64,000 nt of DNA. It comes from Diplolepis rosae. Taxonomy: Eukaryota > Arthropoda > Insecta > Hymenoptera > Diplolepididae. Location: assembly GCA_030998225.1 (NCBI GenBank), contig JAPYXD010000728.1, forward strand, positions 1 to 64,000, given 5' to 3'. A model generated the notes under the pieces. It did no database searches. It was given only the letters and a program-made list of their open reading frames with translations, and had not been told where the DNA came from. Of the stretch, positions 1 to 12,454 are shown one piece after another (the stretch's first letter is position 1; the number at the start of each line of letters is the position of its first letter). A program made the position numbers and the translations under genes.

Positions 1-344
1 ATCTCGTATTTCCACTGAGACAATAAATATCTTTTGAGCTTAAGTGTAAAATGATATTGTTTCTGATCCCGACTCTTCTAGTCAAATACTTTCGCGCCTT
101 GGTGCCTAAGATTAAGTTACTTCTAAACAGTTTGGCACATTGCTTTTTTCGGTGTGGCCGCTTAGTGCTCAGCGGCGATTCTCAAGAAACATTGATAAAA
201 AAGTTATATAAGCTGCCGTCTATGAGGCATCACATTCATTCAAAAACCGAAGTCTTGTTCTGTACTAGTGCTCAGAGGAATCTATTTCCATCAATTATAT
301 AAAGTTATAAAATATTTTAACGTCCAACTAATTTTCTTTCATTT
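1..344. other. Unassigned left-edge sequence
   Basis: AT-rich sequence with no recognisable domain, RNA gene or element end. A short open frame (51-302) encodes nothing I recognise, and I treat it as chance. Confidence 0.4.
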
Positions 345-401
345 TAAAAGCAGGAAAATGACCAACCTCGGACAATCAGATGTTTAAAATTCTTTAATTA
401 C

Positions 402-431
402 GTTTCGATGATCATATGTCATCCTCTTCAG
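402..431 (-). ncRNA. Hammerhead ribozyme core (type I) in PLE terminus
   Basis: On the minus strand a CUGAAGA box is followed by a stem II built from GAUGA/UCAUC and by the GAAAC box, then GUA as a possible cleavage triplet. Short flanks AAU/AUU could form stem I, the layout of the minimal hammerheads known from Penelope-like elements. The core fits the CUGANGA...GAAA consensus. Self-cleavage is inferred. Confidence 0.65.
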
Positions 432-1039
432 ATTTACAGATTATATTCTTGTTGTAGAATTCTATAATATTTTAAAAAAGGACAATTATAAGAATAACCA
501 ACATAAAACTCTATAAAAATAAGTACAAAAGTAAAACTAATTACCTGTAATTTTTGTCAACTTATCTTACATCTTCGAAGTAGATCTCCGATTATTATTT
601 GAAATACAGTAGTCCCAATTAATTTAAAAAAAAAAATTTTGTCAAAAATCATAACGAGTAAAGTCGTCGAAATCTTTTTTTACAACCCAAGGATGTCAAA
701 TTATTTATTACATATTTTTTCTCACTTTTAGTCCAAAAGGAACTGTATTACAAAATTATTGTTACGATAGATGAACCTTAACTTCATATTTTCCTTAATT
801 TAGAACTTACGTAATCCAGAGTGTGGCTTCACTGAAGCTAATATCAGTATACTGAGAAATACTAAACTGAATCTATATGTGACAGATTTGACAGTGCCGT
901 TGTAATGGAAAACCACTTTATAATAATAATAAATTAAACCTATTTTAATTTTTTTATTTTTTAAGAATATAGAATCAAAATTATAAGATTGTAATTAAAT
1001 TGATATAAAATTAAATTCTATGTGAGTTGATCCAAAATA

Positions 1040-2040
1040 ATGTCATAAGAAGTGTTATAATCTTTTAAGTCAGACATCACATTAATACTATTTTTTCCTT
1101 ATTTTTTATGTAAAACATTTCTGCAATTATTCTATTAAAATAATTTGTTTCTTTGTTATTAAAATTTTTATGTTATCCCAATCAAAATTGTGTTGAGAAC
1201 CTGTATCATTTTTATTATTTATTCTATGTTTTGTAATAACATTATGATATTTTTCATTTAAATTAATGTCTTTTTATGTTCATCACATCTGACAAAAAGC
1301 ATTTTTCCGTTTAGCTGTCTTTTAATCCTACAAGATAAGTCTCCATAATAAGGAATACAAACTACAGATTTGTAATCTATTTCTCTTTCATTATTTATCA
1401 GCATCAAAGAAGGCTTTTTGTCTTTATTTTTTAGTTGGAAAATTCTATTTTTAATATGTTTACTAATGAAATTTTTAGGATAATTATTAAGCATCCAAAA
1501 GATTTTTTATTGTTTCTATATTTTCTTCATGGAATTTTTCATGTGACAAAAGTATTGCCGTATCTACTAAATTTTTAATAATTCCAATTTTTTGATTAAG
1601 AGGATGATTTGAGAAATAGTTCAAATATCTCCCTGAGAACGTGTTTTTTCTATGCCAATTCGTATCAATGGTACCATCATCATTTCTGATCATCAATAGA
1701 TTTAGAAAAGAAAGAGTTATCAAATTCTGATCCATATGTAAAATTTAAACGTGAATGATAAGAATTAAATATTTTTTAGAATTTCTATAATCTTATTCTT
1801 AGGAATAATTAAAAAAGTGTCATCAACATATCTGTAGTAAGCCTGTATATTGAAACTTAATTTTTTTATAACTTCTTCCTCAAGATCTTGCAAAACTAAA
1901 TCAGCCAAAATTGGGGAAATAGGAGAACCCATTGGAGTGCCAAAAACTTGCTGGTAATATTTGTTATCAAACTGAAAGAACGTGTTATTCATAAGAAATT
2001 CAATACCTTTTTGAAACTCTTGTAAAGTTTTACATTTGTA
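1040..2040 (-). pseudogene. Penelope-like reverse transcriptase / endonuclease, decayed
   Basis: Three adjoining frames on the minus strand (1992-1765, 1735-1487, 1494-1258) give successive pieces of a PLE protein. The first has the RT palm: the FGTPMGSPISPILADLVL motif followed by the catalytic YRYVDD box. The second has the thumb-like segment (TNWHRKNTFSGRYLNYFSNHP, then a KIGIIKNLVD block). The third has the linker ahead of the endonuclease (IPYYGDLSCRIKRQL). Codons just upstream of 1992 still read EFQKGIEFLMN, typical of the family. Below 1258 a shifted frame reads like the endonuclease C-terminus (TKHRIN...NFDWDNIKIL). The GIY-YIG core itself seems deleted near 1300. Frameshifts and stops rule out activity. 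Only the C-terminal third of a normal PLE ORF is present. Confidence 0.8.
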
Positions 2041-2131
2041 CTTATTTTTATAGAGTTTTATGTAGGTTATTCTTATATTGTCCTTTTTTAAAATATTATA
2101 TAATTATAAAACAAGAATATAATCTGTAAAT

Positions 2132-2162
2132 CTGAAAGAGGATGACATATGATCATCTAAAC
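2132..2162 (+). ncRNA. Decayed hammerhead core in the inverted PLE arm
   Basis: Inverted counterpart of the core at 402-431. Stem II is kept, but the first box has an extra A (CUGAAAGAG) and the second reads UAAAC instead of GAAAC. It is probably inactive. Confidence 0.5.
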
Positions 2163-2320
2163 TTAATTAAAGAATTTTAAAAATCTTATTGTCGGAGGTT
2201 GTTAATTTTCCTGCTTTTAAAATTATATAAAGAAATAAAAACGACTTCATATTAATTACAATTCCAATTTCTATCCGAAACTTTTTTCATGAGATTAATT
2301 TCTGATGAAAGGCACCCACA

Positions 2321-2792
2321 CACTGAAAAAACAGTATAGCTAAAGAGAACTATATTTTAGGTCCTCAGAACCAAAAAATATTGCTATCAGACCAATGCTA
2401 CGGTATTGTCCTCAGAACTATACGAGTATAGGTGAGACAAGCTATACAAGTTCGTTAGATATGACAATACCTTACATAGCGATCGTAAACAAAATATTAT
2501 GCCATCGTTATCACTCTTGTGAATTTTCGCCTGTAATAAAACAATACGCGATACGCAAAAATGATCTTTCAAAGAAAGAAAAAATGATCCAAACAAATCG
2601 ACAAACGCTACGAAAAAACGCCTCGAGAGAAATGACACTTCTTTCTCATTTTGAGGAGTTAGAGTCAGCGTGCATGCGAAGCAATTTATAGGTCGCGCGG
2701 CAAACCAGTATAGTTGTCTCACCTATACTGCGCATGGGTCGAGATACTATATACCGGTATAGGTTCGAACAGCTATTACTGTTTTTTCCGTG
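2321..2792. mobile_element. Non-autonomous TIR element, CACTGAAAAAACAG ends
   Basis: A 472-bp element with terminal inverted repeats: left CACTGAAAAAACAGTATAGC, right the complement with one extra A and a CACGG start. Flanks read CACA on both sides, a possible 4-bp duplication, though the sequence is too simple to be sure. The interior holds further inverted motifs (TATAGGTGAGACAA near both ends). No transposase. The ends resemble the CAC(G/T)GAGAAAAA elements found elsewhere in this window. Confidence 0.55.
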
Positions 2793-2799
2793 CACAGAT

Positions 2800-4130
2800 G
2801 GTGCAAATATTTTATGAAAATTTATAAATTATAAAAACAGAACAAAATACAATTAAGAGAAACTAGTCATTTTTTTAAATCAAATTTCCTTTTTAAAAAA
2901 ACATAAACAAATTATTTTTTTTCACAATACGGAAGAAAATAGAGGCTAGAAGTTTTTGTAATAACATTTTTAATCTTTAAAGCATATGGGACAAATTTTA
3001 TTTCTAATATTTTAGAAAATTCAATGCGGTCGCATTCCAGCAAGAAAAAAGATTTGACTGAGACAAGATAGATAGATTGTTTAGAAGGTTGTTTTAGGTC
3101 TCAATAAGAGTTACATTTATGTAGACAAAAAAAATTGTTTTATTAAGGGCATTTTATAGTTAGAAAAATAGCGAATATTATTGATTTTTAGGTTTCTACA
3201 TGTTTGTGTAAAAATTCATAATATTCTGTTCCTATAGTATTTGGGAAATGGTAGAGAAGATAGAAGCGAACTCAGATATAGACACTTTTTGGTTTAAAAA
3301 ATGAAATTAATTTCTACTTTTTGCTAAAAATTTTTGGAAATTTTTTTTTCATGAACAAAAAAAAGTAGTGTTTTTGTACGTCCATTTTTACCTTCTCCTA
3401 TCATTTACCCAAAATTTTAACGACAAAATTTTATGTATTTTTTATGCGTGAATATCTTTGGACCAAATAAATATTTATTCAACTCAAATAAATTGATCTG
3501 CAAAATAAAAATATTATTGGATTCGCATATGATCAGTTATAAATTATTCATAGAATTTTGTCATTTCTAGTTATTTTGGCATAGGCTAATATTCTTGTTA
3601 TTTTATTCGATTATAATTTAAACTATTAGATATAAAAAAGCTCAAAGTTTGCCTTGCTTTCTTTTTGAAGCTTGTTTTTATATCTAATAGTGTAAATTTT
3701 AATCGAAAGAACGTATGACCCTATGCCAAAATAACTAGAAATGACAAAATTCTATGAATTATGGGTCAATATAATATCAGACATGTTATCAAACATGTCA
3801 CTTTAAAATATAAATTATTCAATTCAAGGCAACAAGTTATTTGATTTGAACAAATTTTTATTTGACCGAAAGGTACTTGGCATAAATAAAATTTTATTTC
3901 ATGCAAATAATGTTATTTTTAAATCAAAGAAAGTTTATGAATTCAGGAAAAGAGTCTAAGAATTATTGATCGTGCATTATTATTGAGTAATAAATAATTC
4001 TTCATCATTTATAAGAGACAGTTCACTAGTTTTATTATGTTCTCCTATTATAAGCTCTGAATTATTTATATGTATATGCAATCGAAAAGCTTGTTCAGAA
4101 ATAAAATTCGAAGGATATCTCACCTCGTAT
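2800..4130. repeat. Partial copy of the array-associated repeat, with a 224-bp hairpin
   Basis: Positions 2800-3090 are a diverged copy of the sequence at 7500-7760 (end of the last array unit plus the segment leading into the palindrome). Positions 3440-3500 resemble 7830-7900. Between them, 3539-3762 forms a foldback: a ~50-bp outer stem (AATTATTCATAGAATTTTGT and its complement) plus inner stem sequences around a loop near 3640-3668. The rest is AT-rich with no coding signal. Confidence 0.5.
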
Positions 4131-7100
4131 ATGTAGCTTCTCTTATGTTGCTCCTACATTTAAACGATGGACAAGATCACTGGAAGGCAATGCGTCTAAG
4201 AAGAAGTCGATTCTTCGAATTTTAGGGAGGGAAAATTGGGTGGTTGCCGAAATAAAAGTGTTATTAGTTTCTTAAATTCGTAAATTTAAGAGAACAAAAT
4301 ATAGTGATATAATTTGGTTCTCTTAAACTCACGAATATCTCAAACGAATAATGAGAATATTTTATGTGAAAATTTGTAAACTATAAAAACAGAATAAAAT
4401 AAAATTAAGAAAAACTAGTAAATTTTGAAAATTAAACTTCACTTTTCTAAAACATACACAAATTCTTGTTCACAATGATTTCAATTAGTCTACACTTTTT
4501 GTAATAACACTTAGTTACTCTAAAATATGTGTGAAAAATTTCCTTATGTTGCTGATACATGTAAACGATGGACAAGATTATAGGAAGGCCATGCGTCTAA
4601 GAAGGAGATGTCAGATTCTTCGAAGAGTATATAGGGAGGGAAAGGGTGGTTGCCGAAATAAAAGTGTTATTAGATTTCTTAAATTCGTAAATTTAAGAGA
4701 ACAAAATATAGTGATATAATTTGGTTCTCTTAAACTCACGAATATCTCAAACGAACTAACAGGAGAATATTTTATGAAAATTTGTAAATTATAAAAACAG
4801 AATAAAATAAAATTAAGAAAAGACTAGTAAATTTTGAAAATTAAACTTCCTTTTCTAAAAACATAAACAAATTATTGTTCACAATGAAGAAAATAAGGCT
4901 ACAATTTTTGTAATAACAATTAGATTCTTTAAAATATGTGTGAAAAATTTTCTTATGTTGCTCCTACATGTAAACGATGGACAAGATCACTGGAAGGCCA
5001 TGCGTCTGAGAAGGAGAAGTCGATTCTTCGAAATTATAGGGAGGGCAAATTTGTAGTTCGCGAAATAAAAGTACTATATTAGTTTCGTAAATTTAAAGGA
5101 ATAAAATAAATGTGATATCATTTGGTTTTATTAAACTCACAAATATCTCAAACAGATAATAAGAATATTTTATGAAAATTTATAAATTATAAAAACAGAA
5201 TAAAATAAAATTAAGAAAAAGTAGTAATTTGTTGAAATCAAACTTCCTTTTTAAAAAACATAAACAAAGTATTGTTCACAATGAGGAAAATGAGGCAAGA
5301 ATTTTTTGTAATAACAATTTGAATCTTTAAAACGTGTGAATAATTTTCATATTTTGCTCTATTATAAAACGATGGACAAGATCACTGGAAGGCCATGCGT
5401 CTGAGAAGGAGAAGTCGATTCTTCGAAATTAAGGGCGAATTTGTAGTTCGCGAAATAAAAGTACTATATTAGTTTCGTAAATTTAAAAAAAAAATAATGA
5501 CAATCTTTGGCACATTAAGCCAAAATTCTCAAACAATAAGAATATTTTTATGAAAATTTATAAATTATAAAAACAGAATAAAATAAAATTAGAAAAAAGT
5601 AATTTGTTGAAATAAACTTACAAAAACATAAGGGGGGGGGAAATTATTTGTTCATGTAGTACTGTATGAATCTTTAAAACGTGAATAATTTTCATTTTTT
5701 GCTCCTACATGTAAACGATGGACAAGATCACAGGAAGGCCATGCGTCTAAGACGGAGAAGTCGATTCTTCGAAATTATAGGGAGGGAAAGGGTGGTTGCC
5801 AAAATAAAAGTGTTATTAGTTTCTTAAATTCGTAAATTTAAGAGAACAAAATATAGTGATATAATTTGGTTCTCTTAAACTCACGAATATCTCAAACGAA
5901 TAATGAGAATATTTTATGAAAATTTGTAAATTATAAAAACAGAATAAAATAAAATTAAGAAAGACTAGTAAATTTTGAAAATTAAACTTCCTTTTCTAAA
6001 ACATAAACAAATTATTGTTCACAATGTAGAAAATGAGGCTACAATTTTTGTAATAACAATTAGATTCTTTAAAATATGTGTGAAAAATTTTCTTATGTTG
6101 CTCCTACATGTAAACGATGGACAAGATCACAGGAAGGCCATGCGTCTAAGACGGAGAAGTCGATTCTTCGAAATTATAGGGATGGAAAGGGTGGTTGCCA
6201 AAATAAAAGTCAATTTATTAGATTCTTAAATTCGTAAATTTAAGAGAACAAAATATAGTGATATAATTTGGTTCTCTTAAACTCACGAATATCTCAAACG
6301 AATAATGAGAATATTTTATGAAAATTTGTAAACTATAAAAACAGAATAAAATAAAATTAAGAAAAACTAGTAAATTTTTAAATTTAAACTTCCTTTTCTA
6401 AAACATAAACAAATTATTGTTCACAATGAAGAAAATGAGGCTACAATTTTTGTAATAACAATTAGATTCTTTAAAATATGTGTGAAAAATTTCCTTATGT
6501 TGCTCATACATGTAAACGATGGACAAGATTATAGGAAGGCCATGCGTCTAAGAAGATGTCGATTCTTCGAAATTATAGGGAGGGAAAGAGTGCTTGCCGA
6601 AAGAAAAGTATTATTTGTTTCGTAAATTCGTAAATTTAAGAGAACAAAATATAGTGATATAATTTGGTTCTCTTAAACTCACAAATATCTCAAACGAATA
6701 ATGAGAATATTTTATGAAAATCTGTAAACTATAAAAACAGAATAAAATAAAATTAAGCAAAACTAGTAAATTTTGAAAATTAAACTTCCTTTTCCAAAAC
6801 ATAAACAAATTATTGTTCACAATGAAGAAAATAAGGCTACAATTTTTGTAATAACAATTAGATTCTTTAAAATATGTGTGAAAAATTTTCTTATGTTGCT
6901 CCTACATGTAAACGATGGACAAGATCACTGGAAGGCCATGCGTCTGAGAAGGAGAAGTCGATTCTTCGAAATTATAGGGAGGGCAAATTTGTAGTTCGCG
7001 AAATAAAAAGTACTATATTAGTTTCGTAAATTTAAAGGAATAAAATAATGTGATATCATTTGGTTTTATTAAACTCACAAATATCTCAAACAGATAATAA

Positions 7101-7690
7101 GAATATTTTATGAAAATTTATAAATTATAAAAACAGAATAAAATAAAATTAAGAAAAAGTAGTAATTTGTTGAAATCAAACTTCCTTTTTAAAAAACATA
7201 AACAAAGTATTGTTCACAATGAGGAAAATGAGGCAAGAATTTTTGTAATAAAAATTTGAATCTTTAAAACGTGTGAATAATTTTCATATTTTGCTCCTAC
7301 ATGTAAACGATGGACAAGATCACAGGAAGGCCATGCGTCTAAGACGGAGAAGTCGATTCTTCGAAATTATAGGCAGGGAAATGGTGGTTGCCGAAATAAA
7401 AGTGTTATTAGTTTCTTAAATTCGTAAATTTAAGAGAACAAAATATAGTGATATAATTTGGTTCTCTTAAACTCACGAATATCTCAAACGAATAATGAGA
7501 ATATTTTATGAAAATTTGTAAATTATAAAAACAGAATAAAATAAAATTAAGAAAAACTAGTAAATTTTGAAAATTAAACTTCCTTTTCTAAAACATAAAC
7601 GAATTATTGTTCACAATGAAGAAAATGAGGCTACAATTTTTGTAATAACAATTTGAATCATTAAAACATGTAGGAAAAATTTTATTTCAA
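4130..7690 (+). repeat. Tandem array of a ~400-bp unit, nine copies (rightward)
   Basis: The marker string GATGGACAAGAT recurs near 4167, 4567, 4975, 5370, 5718, 6117, 6518, 6912 and 7309, about 395-407 bp apart apart from one 347-bp step. Each unit contains CATGCGTCTAAGA, a GTCGATTCTTCGAAATTA motif, an inverted pair built on TTTAAGAGAACAAA/TTTGGTTCTCTTAAA, and an AT-rich tail. Copies differ by substitutions and small indels. The similar short open frames in several units (starting MKIKLPF) are by-products of the repeat: they break at different places and match no family I know. Confidence 0.85.
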
Positions 7691-8465
7691 TATTTTAGAA
7701 AATAGAATGCGGTGACATTCAGCGAGAAAAAAGATTTGATTGAGAGAAGATAACTAAATGGTTTGGATGGCTTTTTTTGATCCAAATAATTTTTCTTTTA
7801 ATTAAAAACCATTTGTTCCATTTAATCCGAATATCTTTAGGACAAATAAATATTTATTTAAATCAAATAAATTTTGCTAAAAACTTTGCAATAAGAATTT
7901 GATTCTTTAATATGTGGACAAATTTTATTCCAATATTTCAGAAAATTGACGTTGGTAAAACAAAGACAGAAAATTAAGAATTAAAATTTATTCAATTGAG
8001 AATTATGGTTCTGATGAATTGAGGGCGCCGATGCAAGAACGACACAAAATTTCCTAGACTCACACAGAATGGCCCCCTAAATGCATCCATACTTGTGTTA
8101 AAGTTTTAATGTACAGAAGACATATTTCAATGGGCTGGTTTAATCTGTGTTCCGATCATGAAAAATACAATTTAAACAGAAATGTTCCTGAAATTATGGG
8201 TCTTTCTTGTCTCGTGGTCCTCAAATAAACTGATAATTGTTACCTTTCTTCACGACTGTAGAATGCTGTTATATCCACTTGGGTAAAGTCAAATGCACTG
8301 TATTGTATTCCAGAATATTTTTAATGAGTCACTGTCACTATATCAAGAAGATTGTTCCTGAGACAATGGTTATAAAGCGATAAATTAGTTTTAGAAAAAT
8401 GAATCAACGAATGGTGGGGATAAAAGAAGTGGGGTGTCCGAACCAACCAACCCTCCAGTGAGCCA

Positions 8466-8625
8466 TAGTGATTCCAGAACGTGAAGCTGGCGGCCCCCAC
8501 CATAAACCCCACCAGCTCATGGCTTCTTCCTCGCTCGACTGCCACAGGTTGGTTGAATGAGGAAGAAACAAAGAGCTCGCGGCATCTATGGTGGGGGCCT
8601 CCAGCTTCACGTTCTGGAATCACTA
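8466..8625. mobile_element. hAT-type hairpin MITE at the palindrome centre
   Basis: A 160-bp foldback with ends TAGTGATTCCAGAACGTG and complement, closely related to the MITE at 48319-48480, which has an 8-bp target duplication. Here the flanks are inverted copies of each other (..GAGCCA / TGGCTC..) instead of a direct duplication, because the whole neighbourhood is palindromic about this element. No coding capacity. Confidence 0.7.
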
Positions 8626-9399
8626 TGGCTCACTGGAGGGTTGGTTGGTTCGGACACCCCACTTCTTTTATCCCCACCATTCGTTGATTCATTTTTCTAA
8701 AACTAATTTATCGCTTTATAACCATTGTCTCAGGAACAATCTTGTTGATATAGTGACAGTGACTCATTAAAAATATTCTGGAATACAATACAGTGCATTT
8801 GACTTTACCCAAGTGGATATAACAGCATTCTACAGTCGTGAAGAAAGGTAACAATTATCAGTTTATTTAAGGACCACGAGACAAGAAAGACCCATAATTT
8901 CAGAAACATTTCTGTTTAAATTGTATTTTTCATGATCGGAACACAGATTAAACCAGCCCATTGAAATATGTCTTCTGTACATTAAAACTTTAACACAAGT
9001 ATGGATGCATTTAGGGGGCCATTCTGTGTGAGTCTAGGAAATTTTGTGTCGTTCTTGCATCGGCGCCCTCAATTCATCAGAACCATAATTCTCAATTGAA
9101 TAAATTTTAATTCTTAATTTTCTGTCTTTGTTTTACCAACGTCAATTTTCTGAAATATTGGAATAAAATTTGTCCACATATTAAAGAATCAAATTCTTAT
9201 TGAAAAGTTTTTAGCAAAATTTATTTGATTTAAATAAATATTTATTTGGCCTAAAGATATTCGTATTAAATGTAACAATTGGTTTTTAATTAAAAGAAAA
9301 ATTATTTTGATCAAAAAAAGACTACAAAACAATTTAGTTATCTTCACACAATCAAATCTTTTTCTCGCTGAATGTCACCGCATTCTATTTTCTAAAATA

Positions 9400-11390
9400 T
9401 TGAAATAAAATTTTTCCTACATGTTTTAATGATTCAAATTGTTATTACAAAAATTGTAGCCTCATTTTCTTCATTGTGAACAATAATTCGTTTATGTTTT
9501 AGAAAAGGAAGTTTAATTTTCAAAATTTACTAGTTTTTCTTAATTTTATTTTATTCTGTTTTTATAATTTACAAATTTTCATAAAATATTCTCATTATTC
9601 GTTTGAGATATTCGTGAGTTTAAGAGAACCAAATTATATCACTATATTTTGTTCTCTTAAATTTACGAATTTAAGAAACTAATAACACTTTTATTTCGGC
9701 AACCACCCTTTCCCTGCCTATAATTTCGAAGAATCGACTTCTCCGTCTTAGACGCATGGCCTTCCTGTGATCTTGTCCATCGTTTACATGTAGGAGCAAA
9801 ATATGAAAATTATTCACACGTTTTAAAGATTCAAATTGTTATTACAAAAATTCTTGCCTCATTTTCCTCATTGTGAACAATACTTTGTTTATGTTTTTTA
9901 AAAAGGAAGTTTGATTTCAACAAATTACTACTTTTTCTTAATTTTATTTTATTCTGTTTTTATAATTTATAAATTTTCATAAAATATTCTTATTATCTGT
10001 TTGAGATATTTGTGAGTTTAATAAAACCAAATGATATCACATTATTTTATTCCTTTAAATTTACGAAACTAATATAGTACTTTTATTTCGCGAACTACAA
10101 ATTCACCCTCCTTAATTTCGAAGAATCGACTTCTCCTTCTCAGACGCATGGCCTTCCAGTGATCTTGTCCATCGTTTACATGTAGGAGCAACATAAGAAA
10201 ATTTTTCACACATATTTTAAAGAATCTAATTGTTATTACAAAAATTGTAGCCTTATTTTCTTCATTGTGAACAATAATTTGTTTATGTTTTGGAAAAGGA
10301 AGTTTAATTTTCAAAATTTACTAGTCTTTCTTAATTTTATTTTATTCTGTTTTTATAATTTACAAATTTTCATAAAATATTCTCATTATTCGTTTGAGAT
10401 ATTCGTGAGTTTAAGAGAACCAAATTATATCACTATATTTTGTTCTCTTAAATTTACGAATTTAAGAAACTAATAACACTTTTATTTCGGCAACCACCCT
10501 TTCCCTGCCTATAATTTCGAAGAATCGACTTCTCCGTCTTAGACGCATTTCATAACTGTGATCTTGTCCATCGTTTACATGTAGGAGCAAAATATGAAAA
10601 TTATTCACACGTTTTAAAGATTCAAATTTTTATTACAAAAATTCTTGCCTCATTTTCCTCATTGTGAACAATACTTTGTTGATGCTTTGGAAAAGGAAGT
10701 TTAATTTTCAAAATTTACTAGCTTTTGTTAATTTTATTTTATACGGTTTTTATAATTTATAAATTTTCATAAAATATTCTTATTATCTGTTTGAGATATT
10801 CGTGAGTTTAAGAGAACCAAATTATATCACTTTATTTTGTTCTCTTGAATTTACGAATTTACGAAACAAATAATACTTTTATTTCGGCAACCACCCTTTC
10901 CCTCCCTATAATTTCGAAGAATCGACTTCTCCGTCTTAGACGCATGGCCTTCCTGTGACCTTGTCCATCCTTTACATGTAGGAACAAAATAAGAAAATTT
11001 TTCACGTTTTAAAGATTCAAATTGTTATTGCAAAAAGTCTAGCCTCATTTTCTCCATTATGAACAATAATTTGTTTATGTTTTTTAAAAAGGAAGTGTGA
11101 TTTCAACAAATTACTAGTTTTTCTTAATTTTATTTTATTTTATTCTGTTTTTATAATTTATAAATTTTCATAAAATATTCTTTTTATTCGTTTCAGATAT
11201 TCGTGAGATTAAGAGAACCAAATGATATCACATTATTTTATTCTTTTAAATATACGAATTTACGAAATTACGAAACTAGTAATACTTTTATTTCGCGAAG
11301 TACCACTTGCCTCTCCTCAATTTCGAAGAATCGACTTCTCCTTCTGAGACGCATGGCCTTCCTGTGATCAAGTCCTTTTCTCGTTTTCAT
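9400..11390 (-). repeat. Tandem array of the ~400-bp unit, inverted copies (leftward)
   Basis: Same unit as 4130-7690 but reverse-complemented, with markers near 9770, 10164, 10562, 10961 (variant) and a truncated last copy near 11365. Spacing is 394-405 bp. The array ends inside a unit. Confidence 0.85.
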
Positions 11391-11489
11391 TACGTTATAT
11401 GATGCATTATGTAATAACTAGATTGTATATTCTAGAATGTTTATCTTGAATAGGTATCTTAATGGCTGTAATTGCCGAGGTAGAAACTA

Positions 11490-11708
11490 CACAGAGAAAA
11501 ATGGGTGTGTAGAATTAATATCTAGGTGTTTCACTATGGGACAGCCATCTTATATGTTAAGTTGTAATATCTAGATATTCAGCTGCAATATCTAAGATGT
11601 TAAAATATGCAGAGATTAATATCTTGGATATTACAGTTAAACATCTAGATATTACAATTGAACATACAAGATGGTTGTCCCATAGTTAAACATCCATTTT
11701 CCTCCGTG
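11490..11708. mobile_element. Hairpin MITE, CACAGAGAAAAATGG ends, TA duplication
   Basis: A 219-bp foldback starting CACAGAGAAAAATGGGTGT and ending with the complement of CACGGAGGAAAATGGATGT, flanked by TA on both sides. The stem continues through TATGGGACAGCCATCTTA-like sequence. The interior repeats TAATATCTAGATAT-type words. Non-coding; shares its termini with 25358-27179 and 42589-43130. Confidence 0.7.
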
Positions 11709-12007
11709 TACTTTCGATTTTGAAGAAAAGCTTTCTTGTATTTTCTCTAGTTTTCATATTTTGATAGCTCCGTGAAGTTAATGAATGTTAGCGTCATTAA
11801 AAATGCCATATTTACTGAGGATTGTAGCTTCTAATATGTTTCAAACATTATTTTGTTGGAATTGGCACACGCACAAATAAGAATATTTTTTCTACTTACC
11901 TGATTGATAAACACCGTACTATTTAAATTTCTTGTCATTATTACTAGCATTTCACACTGGAAACACTGATAAGAATTAAATTCATCAGATAGAATATTGG
12001 ACTTGGA
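11709..12007. other. Unassigned AT-rich sequence before the candidate CACTA exon
   Basis: No element ends or domains recognised. If 12008-12151 is a real first exon, this holds its promoter and 5' leader; I see no clear TATA or initiator signal. Confidence 0.3.
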
Positions 12008-12151
12008 ATGCATAACATAAACTATTATAAGAAATATTTGCAAGAGGATTTAGATGGCATACCCAAATCAACTGAACGGTCACGACGTAAAAGAAGAGCT
12101 GCGGGTGCACACGTTGTACTGCATGTTTCCTCTGACAGTGATGAAAGTGAA
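12008..12151 (+). CDS. Candidate first exon of CACTA (EnSpm) transposase
   Basis: An ATG-started frame of 48 codons: MHNINYYKKYLQEDLDGIPK, then a basic STERSRRKRR patch and an acidic SSDSDESE end. It stops at a GT (12152, GTTAGT) in phase 0. Animal CACTA proteins often begin with a similar tyrosine-lysine / IP(K/R)ST stretch. The acidic exon at 29546 starts in phase 0 and would continue the acidic run. I infer that these belong to one gene, with the 17-kb intron made of later insertions. Alternatively this is a stray exon of another copy. No promoter was identified. Confidence 0.4.
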
Positions 12152-12454
12152 GTTAGTATATACCACTTTATTACATTAAAAAATAACTTTGAAAATGTAT
12201 TCTCCTCGGGTCTGAATTTACTGATAATTTCTCGTTTTCGAGCATGTGATTAGTTTCTTTGTATTGCTTAAAAACGCATATTAAAAATGCAGAGGCAAAC
12301 ACTTCGGTCCCAAATATTCAGACAACTAATTTTATTGAGAATCTTGTAGAATTATCACCCTCTATAATGTGTAGTTGGTAGATATATAGGAGTCGATCAA
12401 GTTCTGGGTTAAAAAAATGAATGAAATACTCATCAATAATTTGTCATGAGCAAC

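Larger units (their letters stand above)
345..2223 (-). mobile_element. Penelope-like element, 5'-truncated, with inverted terminal arms
   Basis: A Penelope-like retroelement (PLE) lies on the minus strand. Its decayed coding part (about 2040 down to 1040) is flanked by two arms of about 190 bp, 345-531 and 2033-2223, which are inverted copies of each other: the stretch read 345 to 531 reappears reverse-complemented at 2033-2223 with scattered substitutions. The left arm lies where the element's 3' end should be and carries a hammerhead core. The right arm caps the truncated 5' side and carries a decayed core. Coding homology stops where the right arm begins, so the element is a 5'-truncated copy joined to an inverted copy of its own 3' end. 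PLEs are known to have LTR-like ends in direct or inverted orientation. Positions 532-1039 are AT-rich spacer, presumably 3' untranslated. Confidence 0.75.
5700..11390. repeat. Large palindrome, ~2.8-kb arms, centred near 8545
   Basis: The right half is an inverted copy of the left half. Unit markers sit at matching distances from the centre: 7309/9770, 6912/10164, 6518/10562, 6117/10961 and 5718/11365. The inner 7690-8465 and 8626-9400 arms are near-identical, with only scattered differences. The right arm stops abruptly inside a unit at about 11390, whereas the left array continues four more units outward. The centre is a 160-bp hAT-type MITE. Confidence 0.85.

Noticed and set aside
8321..8770. 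Four overlapping frames with a shared C-terminus around the palindrome axis
   Set aside because: They are the same palindromic sequence read from both strands.
4531..10473. Several similar open frames (MKIKLPF..., MNNNLFMFWK...) that might be a small gene family
   Set aside because: They are the two strands of the ~400-bp repeat unit. Starts, ends and frames differ between units, stops interrupt most units, and no domain is recognised.
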